NCBI GenBank assembly: GCA_002224055.1
Contig: AZLU01000144.1
Coordinates: 41,269-105,268 of the forward strand
Reading direction: 5' to 3'
Source: Pezizomycotina sp. ARF18
Lineage: Eukaryota > Ascomycota
DNA length: 64,000 nucleotides
This document shows positions 44,410 to 55,105 of this stretch, piece after piece. Under the pieces are notes generated by a model, which saw only the letters and a program-made list of their open reading frames with translations, was not told the origin of the DNA and made no database searches. Each line of letters opens with the position of its first letter. Position 1 is the stretch's first letter. The position numbers were made by a program, and so were the translations under genes.

Positions 44410-45260
44410 ATGGCCCACCTTTCAACACCAGTATCTGCTCCATATGAGCTCGAAAATGCCCTCAAAAGTCTATCAGCTGACATAGGTACCTCTTATCCAC
44501 AATACAGCGCGGTTCAGCGGCGAAGCCCCCTCACAGCTCCAGACGACGAAATCCAACCTTCTCCTCCCCAACACACCAACCACCCGGCGACTACAAACTC
44601 GGAACCTTCCACCTCCCTCTCTCCTCTCCCAACTCCCTGCAACGCCCCAACTGCAACTACAGCAGCAGCAACGAGGACGACCTCCGCTACCACATCGAAA
44701 CTTCTCACGACTGTCACTGCGTGCGATGCCTCGAAGCCTTCTCATCACAAGAAGAGAAAGACACGCATGTAAAAAGGAGTATACGGCACCATATATGCCG
44801 TCCGTGCGGCGCGGATTTCGAGACAAACGCGGAATTGGCGATGCACGCGCCGGAACATCATCGGCAGAAAGACTTGCCGGTCGCGAAGTTGTTTGCTGAA
44901 GTTGACTCCGTGATGAAGAAGATACACGAATATGTGTCGCTTCTGCAAGGTGGAATTTAGCGACGATGGATCCTTAGAGGAGCATTTAAGACGGAAGCAC
45001 GAGAGGTGCTCCATTTGTTACGCGAGTTAAGGATCGTGACGAGTGGGCGTACCACATGGGCGTGAAGCACTTCGTGTGCGTGGGTGTTGGGCGTGTGTAG
45101 TGATGCGCTGGCGTTGAATGCTGTAAGTCGATCACTTTTTTCCTTTTTTCTTTCTTTCTTTTTTTTTTTTTTTTTTTTTTTTTTTGCGGTTCTTTTACGG
45201 AGTGATATATACAGCATGCATTTCCTGCCTTTTACGCAAGAGCTTGAGGAACTCTATATC
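44410..45260 (+). CDS. C2H2 zinc-finger family protein F, lacking the C-terminal module
   Basis: Plus strand, start at 44410 (MAHLSTPVSAPYELENALKS), then a long Thr/Pro/Ser-rich region, then fingers in sequence: NEDDLRYHIETSHDCHCVRC, LEAFSSQEEKDTHVKRSIRH, HICRPCGADFETNAELAMHA, and after a frame change MCRFCKVEFSDDGSLEEHLR, ERCSICYAS, DEWAYHMGVKHFVCV. The exon ends ...DALALNA at a GTAAGT donor (45123). The probable intron (45123-45214) contains a T run of about 25 and ends TATACAG, and the next codon is CAT (His), the same site as the family's finger-splitting intron. Beyond it there is no C-x-C finger, L-D-x-W linker or end pair, so the gene seems truncated or recombined at its 3' half. Confidence 0.6.
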
Positions 45261-45582
45261 AATTTTTGCAAAAGCGGTTTTGAAATTGGACTCTAGTTAT
45301 GAGCTACGGAACTGTTCAATTTTTCCCCCGGGTCATGAAAACGATGCGGAGAAGGATACGCTTACAGTTGTCATTCTTTCGCGACACGGTCTGGGACTAA
45401 AGCGTTTTGACATACTGGGATCCATTCCAAGCGCAAAAACTTGCGCGCACCATCGAAAAAGCCCCCCCTCAAGCCTGATTGATGATATCACCGCTCGATT
45501 TTTCTATATATATATTCGATTTTTGATGCCTCTTTCAACGCAGTGGAGGCGCTACAATTCCCCATCTACAATTGCTAACGAT

Positions 45583-46285
45583 ATGGTGGACCTGAATATA
45601 AAGCACTTGCTATCTTCACAGCACCGGACAAGAACCTCAGGTGCTGTTCTTCGAAAAAATTACGAACATATCGGTGGCGACGGGCTTGGCGATATGACTT
45701 TCAGATCAAGCAACAGCGATAATTATCCCCCTAGCGGCGCACACAAGCGAAAGCCGTCATCGATTTCCTCAAAGTTCGGATCGTTTAAAGACTGCCTTCT
45801 GAAGAGAAACAAAGGTCATACCACCGATGCCCCTGACAATCCCCCGACGGAGTGAGTTCAGGAGGATCTACGGCGGGTACTCAAAGGGATATCGACGCCC
45901 AAGAGATATTCTCAAACGTATTCGGCCATCCGGAACGGCACCGGGGACATCCTATCACCGGTCGCCCAGTAGACGATTACTTCGCCCCGCAAGAGCATGA
46001 TACTGAGTGGGTTCCACTTGTTCTGGATAACTCGCTACCGCCGCACGCTCGTGAGGACTCGCAGTCTGATACGGGAAAAGGGAGGTAACGGTCGACTGGC
46101 TGAGAAATTTCCTCGAGAGGAATGCTCACCCGATTCCTCCGCTTGCGCAGGAATACCTTGAGAACACGCGTTTCGTGCCTGGGGATGACGAGGGGAGGAT
46201 GTATCAAGGATATGATAGCGATTCGGTCTATTCGCGGTCGTTCGGTGGAACTCCTAATCCTGCAAAGCCCGGATGGCAACCCTGA
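45583..46285 (+). CDS. disordered hypothetical protein
   Basis: Three consecutive frames with natural composition form one likely product: MVDLNIKHLLSSQHRTRTSG ... SSISSKFGSFKDCLLKRNKG to 45855; RDIDAQEIFSNVFGHPERHR ... WVPLVLDNSLPPHAREDSQS to 46086; and VTVDWLRNFLERNAHPIPPL ... YQGYDSDSVYSRSFGG to the stop at 46285. No domain, signal or membrane segment. The last part is tyrosine/acid-rich. It follows zinc-finger gene F on the same strand; whether it is separate or a replaced 3' half of that gene is open. Upstream codons from 45184 are in frame but less natural. Confidence 0.4.
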
Positions 46286-47232
46286 GCGTGGAGTCATTGC
46301 AACCAATAAGCTATCGCCAAGAGAGTAGACGCATGGCCTTTTTTTTTTTTTTTTTCGTTTTCTACGTAGCCAATTTCTATGTGATAGAAGGACAATTGTA
46401 ATGAAATATTGATGGGCCCGCTAGAGCTCTATTCTCTAAAATAAAAAAAATTTGATATTTTGGACGTAAATGTGAACATTAATGCAGTAAGCCAGAATCA
46501 ATTGTTACATATTCCCCATTAATCTCTGTGAAACAGATACTCGATACTTAAGTAGGTGAACAGAGCTCACGAGTGCAACACTATAACACCCGTGTATTTC
46601 GTGAAAAGTTTCTGTCTCATAGTATCTCGCCAGCGGATGATAAACTTGCAGTCCCCTTTCTTTTCTTTTCGTTTTCTTTCTTTCTTTTTTTTTTTTGCTC
46701 AGGGGAGAAGGGAAAAAAAAATCTATAAATAAATAAATAAAACAAAATAAAAAGTGAAAAATAAATAAAACTGCTAGGCATTAAAAAGAAAAATTATTAC
46801 AACGGTAAACTCTTACTTCTACTAAAGAAATTGCGAAATCACTCACATCAATCAAGATATCGAGGAGAGAACGGAATGTATCTGTTGGCTTCTCAGTCAA
46901 ACTATCTATCAAACTCTCGTTTAATAACTGTCGACTCGTTCAAATTCTAAATATCACGTTTCTAAAAGTGGACACTACGCCGTCTTCTTAATCGTGTTGT
47001 TAACACTGCTTTTTATACACATTATTTGTTCTCGATAGCTTCGAAGTATCTTGTCTTTTAGTTGTCGGCAGTTGTAAGCTTTCCATTATCACTCTATTCT
47101 CGATCGATCTGCCAATACTACTAGTAGCTAACCTTTCCATCATCTTCTCCCGCGTAACCGTTACGCAAAGCACAGAAATCCAGAAACATCCTCCTCAAAG
47201 TAACATAACAGCCAACTAACCTAACCAATCCA
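46286..47232. other. intergenic, T- and A-rich
   Basis: No gene. Contains homopolymers (46341-46356, 46686-46696) and AAATAAATAAA tracts. Confidence 0.55.
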
Positions 47233-48712
47233 ATGCATCACCATCTCCCACCCCACCCTCACCCGCACACCCTCCCCCTTACTACGACAAATCGCACGGT
47301 AACCACCGCAACAGCAACGACGGGCACATCAACCCCCGCTGCCACCGCTGCTCTAAGAATTTCAACAGCCCCTCCGGTCTGATCCACCACCTCCGCAACT
47401 CGAGGAAGCACAACGTCTGCCACCTGTGCCCGCCGCACATGTTCGACTGCGACTTTGAGAATCCGGATCATCTGATGCAGCACATGGACGCGATACATTA
47501 CAAGTGCCATATATGCGTGGAGACGTATCTTAGGGATGGGAAAGATCTGGTGGAGCACATGAAGTGGGTGCATTATCTTTGTGTTCTTTGTGGAGTCAGT
47601 GCAGGACGTCAGGGAGTTTTTGAGCGTGAGTATCCTCTCATTGTTTGCTATTTCATATTGACCGTTATCTACCATAATTTCGTCGTCTTTCTCGTAAGAG
47701 GAGAGTGTGAGTATTGAAGTTTGCTAACATCAACTACTTTATAGCACCTCGCCGGCCAGCACCTCCTAAAATCTCCCCTCCGCTGCGCCTGCAACCTCCC
47801 CTTCCCACCGGTTCCCTCGCCGACCTCCTCTCCCACGTCGAAACCGACCTCTGCGAAGCAATGTCCGCCCACACCTCCCTGCATGCCATAAACTCCCTCT
47901 CCGACGTCCGCCTCCTCGTACCCCCTACGCCGGGTACCTCTACACCGACACTGCCGCACCCTCGACTCCCTTGTCCGTTCATCCCTCGAGAATTCATCCA
48001 CGGACGGCGGAATGAGTTTTATTTGCAACGCCTGCCGCGAGACGTTTGGTACTTACGTTGGACTCATGAGGCATTTAGCCGGGAAGATCGGTCCGGGGTA
48101 TACTGGCGTCAGTTTTAGTTGTCCGTATTGTAGGATTAGCTTTTTTTACCCGAGTATGATGGTCGGGCATATTGAGACTAGTCACTGTTATACCGTTAGG
48201 CCGCCGAATCTGCCGAGTTTGAGGGAGCACTTGGTCTCGCGCGGCGAAATAACAGTACTAGCGAAGCAGGGAGGTTTGATGGCGGTGGTGTTGCGGGATG
48301 GAGGATCCGTTTACTGGTGGTGGTGAGAACGGTGTTGATATTACTGCTCCGCGCCCGTTGATGTCTGTTGCGAACGGTGGGATGAAGAGGAGGGGAAAGC
48401 CTCAGAGGGATGGGTTGGGGAGTCCGAGTCCGAGGGGGAGGTATAAGGGAAACCGTAAGGGAATTTGAAGGGCGTGGTACTGGTCAGGTTGAGAATATTA
48501 CGGACTCAGAGGTCATCTTCCAGGGGAAATCGCGCCGTAAGGCTGAATTAAAGGAGGAACTCGGGCGCGATGGGAACAAGTTGAATAAGTGGATGAACTC
48601 TGGTGGAAAGGAAAACGGCGACGGGAATGTTAACGGGGTTGGACATCGTCAGTATGGTGGACTTCCGTATTATCCGGTCGCGATGCCGAAGGGGATGGTC
48701 TACCACCGCTAA
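47233..48712 (+). CDS. C2H2 zinc-finger family protein G
   Basis: Start at 47233 with a His/Pro/Thr-rich leader. Fingers: PRCHRCSKNFNSPSGLIHHL then RNSRKHNVCHLC, FDCDFENPDHLMQHMDAIHY, KCHICVETYLRDGKDLVEHM and YLCVLCG. Its continuation, one frame over, is VQDVREFLS, cut by the intron 47626-47744 (GTGAGT, branch GCTAACA, acceptor TTATAG) and resumed as HLAGQH. The C-x-C finger is LRCACNLPF, then ADLLSHVETDLC; the linker contains TLDSLVRSSLENSSTDGG; the last pair is FICNACRETFGTYVGLMRHL and FSCPYCRISFFYPSMMVGHI (ETSHC). Unlike relatives it continues with a long basic Gly/Asn/Lys-rich tail in other frames (GGMKRRGKPQRDGLGSPSPR; RRKAELKEELGRDGNKLNKW) to a stop at 48712. It confirms the family architecture on the opposite strand. 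Confidence 0.7.
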
Positions 48713-49484
48713 AACAACCCACATCACGAAAATGTTTTCGAGACATTAATTTCTCTTCTGGATACGATACGATACGATGCGATTCGGTTCCTTTCTCCTT
48801 TTTTTCTAAAACGGCGCGCACAAAAAACAATAATATGTATTAATAGCGGGGATCCTTACAATTCCTTCGGCGGACATCCACGACAACGCGTTTTTCATTT
48901 TTTCCAAAACGGACTATCAAATTCCCTTTTTTTTTTTCTCTTTTAATGCTCCTTTAATGTCGGTTTGATAATATTCTCAACTCTTCACTCTAAATTATAC
49001 TCGATGGGTGTTTTGTTCTCATGCTCCTGGCTTAAAACGCGGTTGTGATTGTTGGTCCTTCTTTCTTTTTATTTTCTCGTGCAGTCCACTAGTATATATC
49101 ATCCCGCGGGATAGAGTGTAATCGTTCCTCATTTGCACTTTACCAAGCGTTCCTTTTTTTTGAGTTGGGATTTCATTATTAACGCAGTTATTTAGAAAGA
49201 GAAGCATTGATATTATACTCCGTTTTCTTTCTTTTCGTAAGAACTTTTTTTTTCATTTCGCTGTTGAGTGGTCAGCATAACTTTACTTTTGCATTGTGAA
49301 CTGGGCGAACAACACGATATGACGAATGGCGTTTCTCGGTATGTTCATCTCCATTGCTCAACTTCTAGTACATGAATACTATTCTTCCGTATTTTGTGAA
49401 CCCGTCGTATTTTACTTACTGGATTATCACTTTTGGCATTCTTTTTTTTTTTTTTTCAGCAGGATTAATGTCCTGAACGGGCGC
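48713..49484. other. intergenic, no gene seen
   Basis: T-rich stretches and short frames only. Confidence 0.5.
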
Positions 49485-49486
49485 TA

Positions 49487-49524
49487 CAATCACGTGACAA
49501 TGAAGTTCGTTTTCCCACATCAAA
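49487..49524 (+). repeat. left terminal inverted repeat
   Basis: Starts CAATCACGTGACAATGAAG; matches the reverse complement of 50783-50820 with few differences. Confidence 0.9.
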
Positions 49525-49649
49525 AATCTGCCGATAAAGAAGCTACCCCGCACTTTAATCAATATATCTCTATTATTACTTAACGAAATACCGGGCGCTT
49601 AAGTATAGGACTACGACCGAGTTCGGATCGCTACTTTATACGATTTTAA

Positions 49650-50665
49650 GGTACCTATTAAGGATATTATAGCGTATATCGATATTAGCTATAGTACCTA
49701 TTAACGATCGCTTAACGCTATAAAATAACCGGTAAAATCTTTACCGATAAACGTTTAGGTAAGCGTTTAAAGCTTACCGATCGTAATTCTCGTACGATTT
49801 TAAGGACTATTAAAAATAATCTATTTATACCGATTAACGATATAAGATACGAAATCGCTATAAAGCCTAGTATCTATATAGTTTAACGAGTACTATTAAA
49901 AATAATATTTAATCCTATATTATAGCTTAAAAGCCTTACTTAACTATTAAAGCTTAGCTCGAACGATTAACCTTTAATAAAAAGTATTATAACGATATAA
50001 AAATAGATATTTATAATATAGTATTTAGCGATAAAAGTACTATTAAAAATAAGCATTAAACTAAGATTAAAGTTAGACGTAAATCGACTAACGATAAATA
50101 CGCTAGTAAATATTTATAGCCGTCGTTTAAAGCTTCTAAAACGTCTATTATAATATAGGATTATATTACTTATAGAGTTAAAAGACCTTTATATTAATAT
50201 CATAAGCGTACGCCCGCTAAGCGTATTAATTCTAAGGATCGACTAGGATAGAATACCGATTAATATATAAAGGAGTATTTAACGTCGTACTTTTTACTAT
50301 AATACTATAAGATCGATAGATCTAACGTAGAAGTATTATTTATAAAAGACGGTACCGGTATTTATTAGGCGAAAAGGCTTATAACGTAGCTCGACGAGAA
50401 TAATATTATATAGTTTAAATAGGTTATATATTTACCGGATTTAAATCCTATCGAAAATCTATAGTATATTATTAAGGCCCGCCTTTATAAGAAATTTAGT
50501 CGCTTACTATCTACTAAACGGCTTCATAATAAGAATAAGCTCTAGCTAGCTATTAAAGCTAAGTAGGACGCTATTATAATCGATAAGATTAATATCCTTA
50601 TTAATAGCTGGTCGGATCGTATTAAGGAATACCTGGCGCGTCGCGGCGGTTATATATACTATTAA
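49650..50665 (+). pseudogene. Tc1/mariner transposase remnant
   Basis: Best frame shows a helix-turn-helix-like part (KLLTDRNSRTILRTIKNN around 49770-49825), then many stops, PDLNPIENL followed by a stop where Trp is expected (TGG to TAG) and YIIKARLYKKF, ending RRGGYIYY with TAA at 50663-50665. The DDE/D residues cannot all be placed. Non-functional. Confidence 0.85.
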
Positions 50666-50782
50666 ACTCTTAATTTTAATAGTTTATATATAGTTAAGCT
50701 TATTTTATAATATTATTAGTTTATTAGTATTATTAGTGGAGATATAGCTTATATGATTCTTATAGTCATTTCTTAAAATTTG

Positions 50783-50820
50783 ATTTGGTGTGGTAAACGA
50801 ACTTCATTGTCACGTGATTG
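50783..50820 (-). repeat. right terminal inverted repeat
   Basis: Reverse complement of the left end; ends CACGTGATTG before the TA duplication. Confidence 0.9.
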
Positions 50821-51423
50821 TACTAGAAAAAAGCTGGATCGAAAGAACGGCGGATGATCATTCGGAAAATTTTTAGAATGGAGGTGAGAAACGCGTATTT
50901 CAAGCTAGTGGTATCCACTACGGTGCTATTACTCAATATAATGCTAAACTATCCTTCTAATAATTTTAAAAATGCAAATTCATAATTTCGGTAGCGGAGA
51001 TTCTTCGCTAGCATGTGGGATGTTTAGTAGCGGAGGGTAGTACGGCGAGAACCCCATGTGGGACGAGTCAAGCCACCAAAAAAATATCGTCAAAGACGAA
51101 GTCGAAGTGGTAGACGGTCCTCGCAATGGTATTTTGCTAGGAGATACGATGGAGGATTGCGGAGGATGTCGTCTTTCTCGAGGGCTTGGTCGTTTCGTGA
51201 GAAAGAAGAGAATTGTTCGCGAGGGAAAGAAAGATAAGATAAAACAACGAATCTCCAACGGCGCAAGGCAACAAACACAAAAGGAAGATCACGGACGACT
51301 TCTTGAGGCAAGTGGCTTCGATTTAATACTGGTTTTGCTATGTTTGGAGATGTTTGAGTGTTGGTTGTGAGTGATGGTTGGGTTAGTCATGCGCAAACAT
51401 TACTTGCACAACCAGCTCTAGGA

Positions 51424-51860
51424 CTTACTCCTGGGCCCTTCTGACTTCCTTTCGGGTGACCCAAGTGGCCTTGAATGGCCTCGATTCTTTTCGACGACAT
51501 TCGGTGAGCGCCTCGTTCGCCTTCTCTGGGATTGGAGAATTATGTTTGTCGAAGACGACGATACAATTCTCATTTAAGAAAACGGTTCTTTAAACCCTTT
51601 TCTTATAGAGCTTGTCCCGCGGGTTACGTTCTCGAAGTCGAACTGGCAGTGGCAGTTGTAGCAGTACGGAGGCATTGTGGCTGGGTGTCTTTCGGCTCTT
51701 GGCGATGTCTTTGTCTGTGTTGATGTCGTTTTGTTTAATGGAGAAGCTGGAAGGCGTTGTGGGTGTTTCTTTGTCATTATTTTTATCTAGTAGGTAGTCG
51801 AGAACCGTTTTAGACGCGTCTGGGGCAGGGGTGCGCTCTCGGCGGCTAATATTCACGTCG
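51424..51860 (-). CDS. putative zinc-finger family fragment I
   Basis: Minus-strand frames: LDYLLDKNNDKETPTTPSSF (disordered) leading to PPYCYNCHCQFDFENVTRG, a C-x-x-C half-finger like the family's MAYCxxC start, then one frame over NENCIVVVFDKHNSPIPEKA and NEALTECRRKESRPFKATWV to a stop near 51424. No His ligands follow the C-x-x-C, so it may be unrelated or broken. It lies between the mariner element and zinc-finger fragment H. Confidence 0.3.
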
Positions 51861-52488
51861 ATGAATCCAACTGTTAGCTCCGTAATTTTTTTAATTCAAT
51901 GCAGGAGTGGGGTGGATCAACTTACCATCCCAAATAACAATACGGGTACCATTGAAACCTTCTTATCGAGCTGGATCGAACGGTGCTGATCTGAGCCCGC
52001 GGTACCTACCTTTGCTCCGCCCAATCTTCAAAATATGCGTTCGTCAGCAATATTTCAACGACGAATTTGCTGCCGAGAAGCATTTCGTGATAACGTAGAG
52101 TACGAGGTGGACCAACCTATGCCACAATGAAAAACCAAAACAGCATGCAATCGGCCTGGTCCAGCTGCATCGAATGCTGCCCCTCTCGAGCTGTATAGAC
52201 GGTGTCCGCTCCACCACTACCTCCGTGGGATTCTATAGAAGCTTCCGTCGAGTTCTCTCGTTCCTCTCGTCATTGTGAAAGACGGGGAGTCCCCGCAGCC
52301 CATTGTCCAATTTAACGTGATAAGCTAGTGAAGAAAAAAACTTTTATATCCTTCTTTCCGAAGTTCTGTTCTTGGAAGAACTAGATGCTGTAGCGACAGC
52401 GTTTGATTTATTGGAGCACATCATCCTACACTCCTTCCCTCATCAAAGCGTTCAACAGATCGACGACATCCCTCATAGCCGCGCCGTT

Positions 52489-52734
52489 TTAGTCGATCAT
52501 CATTTCGCAGATCATTTCGGGAACGTGCCAACCCGTCTTGCAATGATCTTTGAGCATGTCAAAACTTTCCGACGTAGATGGCCTTTCCGTGTGCATCGCC
52601 TTGATGATTTTCTTCTTCTCAATCTGCGTCATGGTCGCTTCTTTTCGCCGGCTGCGTTGTGTAGAAGAAGCTTGTGTTCTTCCTCGGCGGAAACTTTCGT
52701 CCAACAAAGAATCATCGTCCTGGACCACACACAC
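52489..52734 (-). CDS. hypothetical helical protein with in-frame stop
   Basis: Minus frame MTQIEKKKIIKAMHTERPST then SESFDMLKDHCKTGWHVPEM and ICEMMID, stop TAA, and then in the same frame NGAAMRDVVDLLNALMREG down to about 52425. The single TAA between two natural-looking halves could be a CAA-to-TAA change. The plus strand is also open here but less natural. No family recognised. Confidence 0.3.
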   Translation of the reverse strand: MCVVQDDDSLLDESFRRGRTQASSTQRSRRKEATMTQIEKKKIIKAMHTERPSTSESFDMLKDHCKTGWHVPEMICEMMID

Positions 52735-52770
52735 TCTGCTCTATTAGTCGACGTTTAATCAGCAAACGAA

Positions 52771-52787
52771 CCCCCCCCCCCCGGGGG
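52771..52787. repeat. C12-G5 homopolymer pair
   Basis: Twelve C followed directly by five G. Confidence 0.9.
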
Positions 52788-53394
52788 TCCAAATATAATA
52801 TATATTTTTCTTACCCTGATTTTTTCCCTCTTCATTTCCCTTCCCTCTCCATCCAAAAAAAAACAATTTATTACCATCTCCCTCCATGTTTGCCGCAACT
52901 TCCATCATCGCTCCTAGCCGTATCATCCCCTTCCGAGTCCTCCTCCACTCCCCACGTCCGTCCTTCCCCTCATCCTTCTATCATCCAGCTTCACCATCAC
53001 CATCAACCGTTTGAACCATGTCTGGGGTGCAATTGACGACCTCTTCAAGGTAAGCCCATCTCCTCTCCCATAGCTCCCGAACCATGATACGAGCCCTTCT
53101 TCTCTTCTCGGCATGGGTGACGCTGACCATAGACCTCACAGGAGAACCAGGGACCCATCGTATGATTGTCCAGCCCCTCCTTCATCAGAACTCGCAGCTT
53201 TCGCTGCCTTTGCGGTTTGTTCCCCTTCCACCATTCGTTGAGCATGGCGGCAACCATGCCCCTTCATAAATCCCCGCTTCTGATACGCAATAACCCACAG
53301 CTCGCGCTAAGACACCAACCCGGCCCTTGAATTATTGTAATTGCTGTGGTGCCTGTTCTGAAAGTGCCTGAACAACCCAGCTCCCTTTATTTCG

Positions 53395-53658
53395 CTAACT
53401 TCTGGTTCCTTCCAAGAACACTATCTCCTTCGCCGCCTTCAGGGTCTTGTTCAATTTACGCCTGTCAAGTTCAAGAGCATCTTTGAGTTCGCGGTTCGTC
53501 ATGGCCTTGCCGAGGACAACCTTCTTAGCGTGGAATTCGCGGTAACGCTTGGCGACGGTGCTATAGCATCCGCACCCCGCTAACATGATGCTACTCTCAG
53601 TACCGCGGTCCCCGGCTACCATCAGCAGCGCCCCCCTGGAGTTTCCTTCGGACGACAA
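53395..53658 (-). CDS. hypothetical protein, possible 3' part of the zinc-finger H locus
   Basis: Unbroken 87-residue minus frame ending in a natural helical segment (AKRYREFHAKKVVLGKAMTN; RELKDALELDRRKLNKTLKA; AKEIVFLEG). No known domain. It lies just downstream of zinc-finger fragment H on the same strand and could be its C-terminus in another frame. Confidence 0.35.
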   Translation of the reverse strand: MSSEGNSRGALLMVAGDRGTESSIMLAGCGCYSTVAKRYREFHAKKVVLGKAMTNRELKDALELDRRKLNKTLKAAKEIVFLEGTRS

Positions 53659-53829
53659 ACATGCCGCAGGCTTGCGAAGTGCATCACTCTCTCGAAACCA
53701 CGGGGACGGTCGAAGCTCTCAGTTCATTGAAGAAGATGCTGTCGCCGTTATCGTCCGTCCTCTTCAAGAAAGCAGCCTGATCCGGGGCAAAGTCTGTACT
53801 TCGTAGCCTCTCCTTGAGTTAGTTGCTGC

Positions 53830-54750
53830 TGGACGTCGGCACGGTGTTAGACGAGGGCTTATGGCGATGAGAGAAGGATCTACAACACCATGAAAGTGCG
53901 ATGCTTTATTAACTCCTCCCGGTTCGAATGGCCTTTCCGCAAATCTCGCATGGAAAATGCAGCTTCGAGATATGGCTCTCGAGACCCCGCTTCTCCGCAA
54001 GGTCGTCATCGCAGTGTGGGTAGATGTTATGCTTGTAGCTTGCCCGCTTGTGATCCTCGATCTCGCTTCTTTTCGCCGGCCCTCCAACTCACTTCACGTC
54101 CTCGGCGGAGTCCATCTTTTTAGCACCCCTTCAAACGCTCTAGGAATCTCTCTCTCTCCGCACCAGATTACAGCCGCAGGTACAAGGACCCTATTGTTAC
54201 CATGGATCCCACCGCCGTTATCGATGTCCCTGCCGACGATGTCCACGACCGCGACGCCTTTTCCCCTTGTCCGGGCGTCGGTACCGGGCTTTCATAAACG
54301 CTAGAACTCTTGGAAGCAGCTTGATTAACAGAGTGGGTAGCAGCGATACCAGACTCCTCTTCTCCCGCAGGTTCAGCGACTTTATGTTGCTGCTGTGCTT
54401 CAAATTGTGTCTACTCCTAGTGGGTGCGCGCTTCAGTTTCATCACGACGTTCCGGCAGCAAAGACGTAGCAGCACCGCTGGTATGGCACACTGCTGTATG
54501 GCATACGTGACGACCCTGAACTTGGAAGCTCAGGGGGCGGCCTGTTGGGAGAACCAGCGCTGGTCGGCCTGGTCCCAGATCCCGACGATTGCTTTACGGC
54601 TCGTCTAGTTAGCCCTTCCCCATATCGTCTCCACGACCCCCACTACGAAAGCATCCCTGCGATTGCGACACACTTTTTCCGTTTCTTAGGGCGATTTAAC
54701 TTCTTGCACTCGTTGTCAGCTTCTTTGGAGTTTTTCTCGGCTTTCTTGAA
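53830..54750 (-). CDS. C2H2 zinc-finger family fragment H
   Basis: Minus strand. A Gln/Ser-rich part (QFEAQQQHKVAEPAGEEESG around 54400) precedes IEDHKRASYKHNIYPHCDDD, then LAEKRGLESHISKLHFPCEI and CGKA, continued one frame over by FHSNREELIKHRTF near 53890. The S-x-K-H-N-I-x-x-x-C block equals the family's first-finger signature although its first Cys reads Tyr. Further downstream LCPGSGCFLEEDG may start another finger. No C-x-C finger or L-D-x-W linker is found. Frame-broken; limits approximate. Confidence 0.45.
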
Positions 54751-55105
54751 TTCGTTCTAGGCGGCTGCATGGGGTGACGAAGGCGACCCCGCACGCGGTC
54801 GCTGGAAAAAGTTCGAATACATCAAAACTCCGGCTCCATGATCCTGCATCGAAAATCATCGGTGGCGAGCTGGACGACATCGCGAGCTTCCAATAAGCAA
54901 CCATAGCAAAGATGCGGGCGTGCTGGACTGTCGATCAAGGGGGCCAAGTTAGCGTTCCTTTCTGGAAGCTACGTCGGCTTCGTCGAAGATGTTGCGGGCC
55001 GTGGGGAGACGGCCGACTACGAGTTTCGGTGGAAGCTGCGTTGCCTTTGAAAGCGGACTCGGTACGAAATGTTACCCAGGGCGGCACGGGAGAAATGGAG
55101 GGGTG

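Larger units (their letters stand above)
49487..50820 (+). mobile_element. Tc1/mariner DNA transposon, RIP-inactivated
   Basis: 1334 bp flanked by TA target duplications (49485-49486 and 50821-50822). Inverted ends share CAATCACGTGACAATGAAG followed by TTCGTTT, then CCACA and CAAA with single differences over about 38 bp; each end includes the palindrome CACGTG. The inside holds a transposase relic with PDLNPIENL at 50435-50461, the Tc1/mariner catalytic-core signature. The body is stripped of CA and TG, but about 90 bp at each end are not. Confidence 0.93.
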
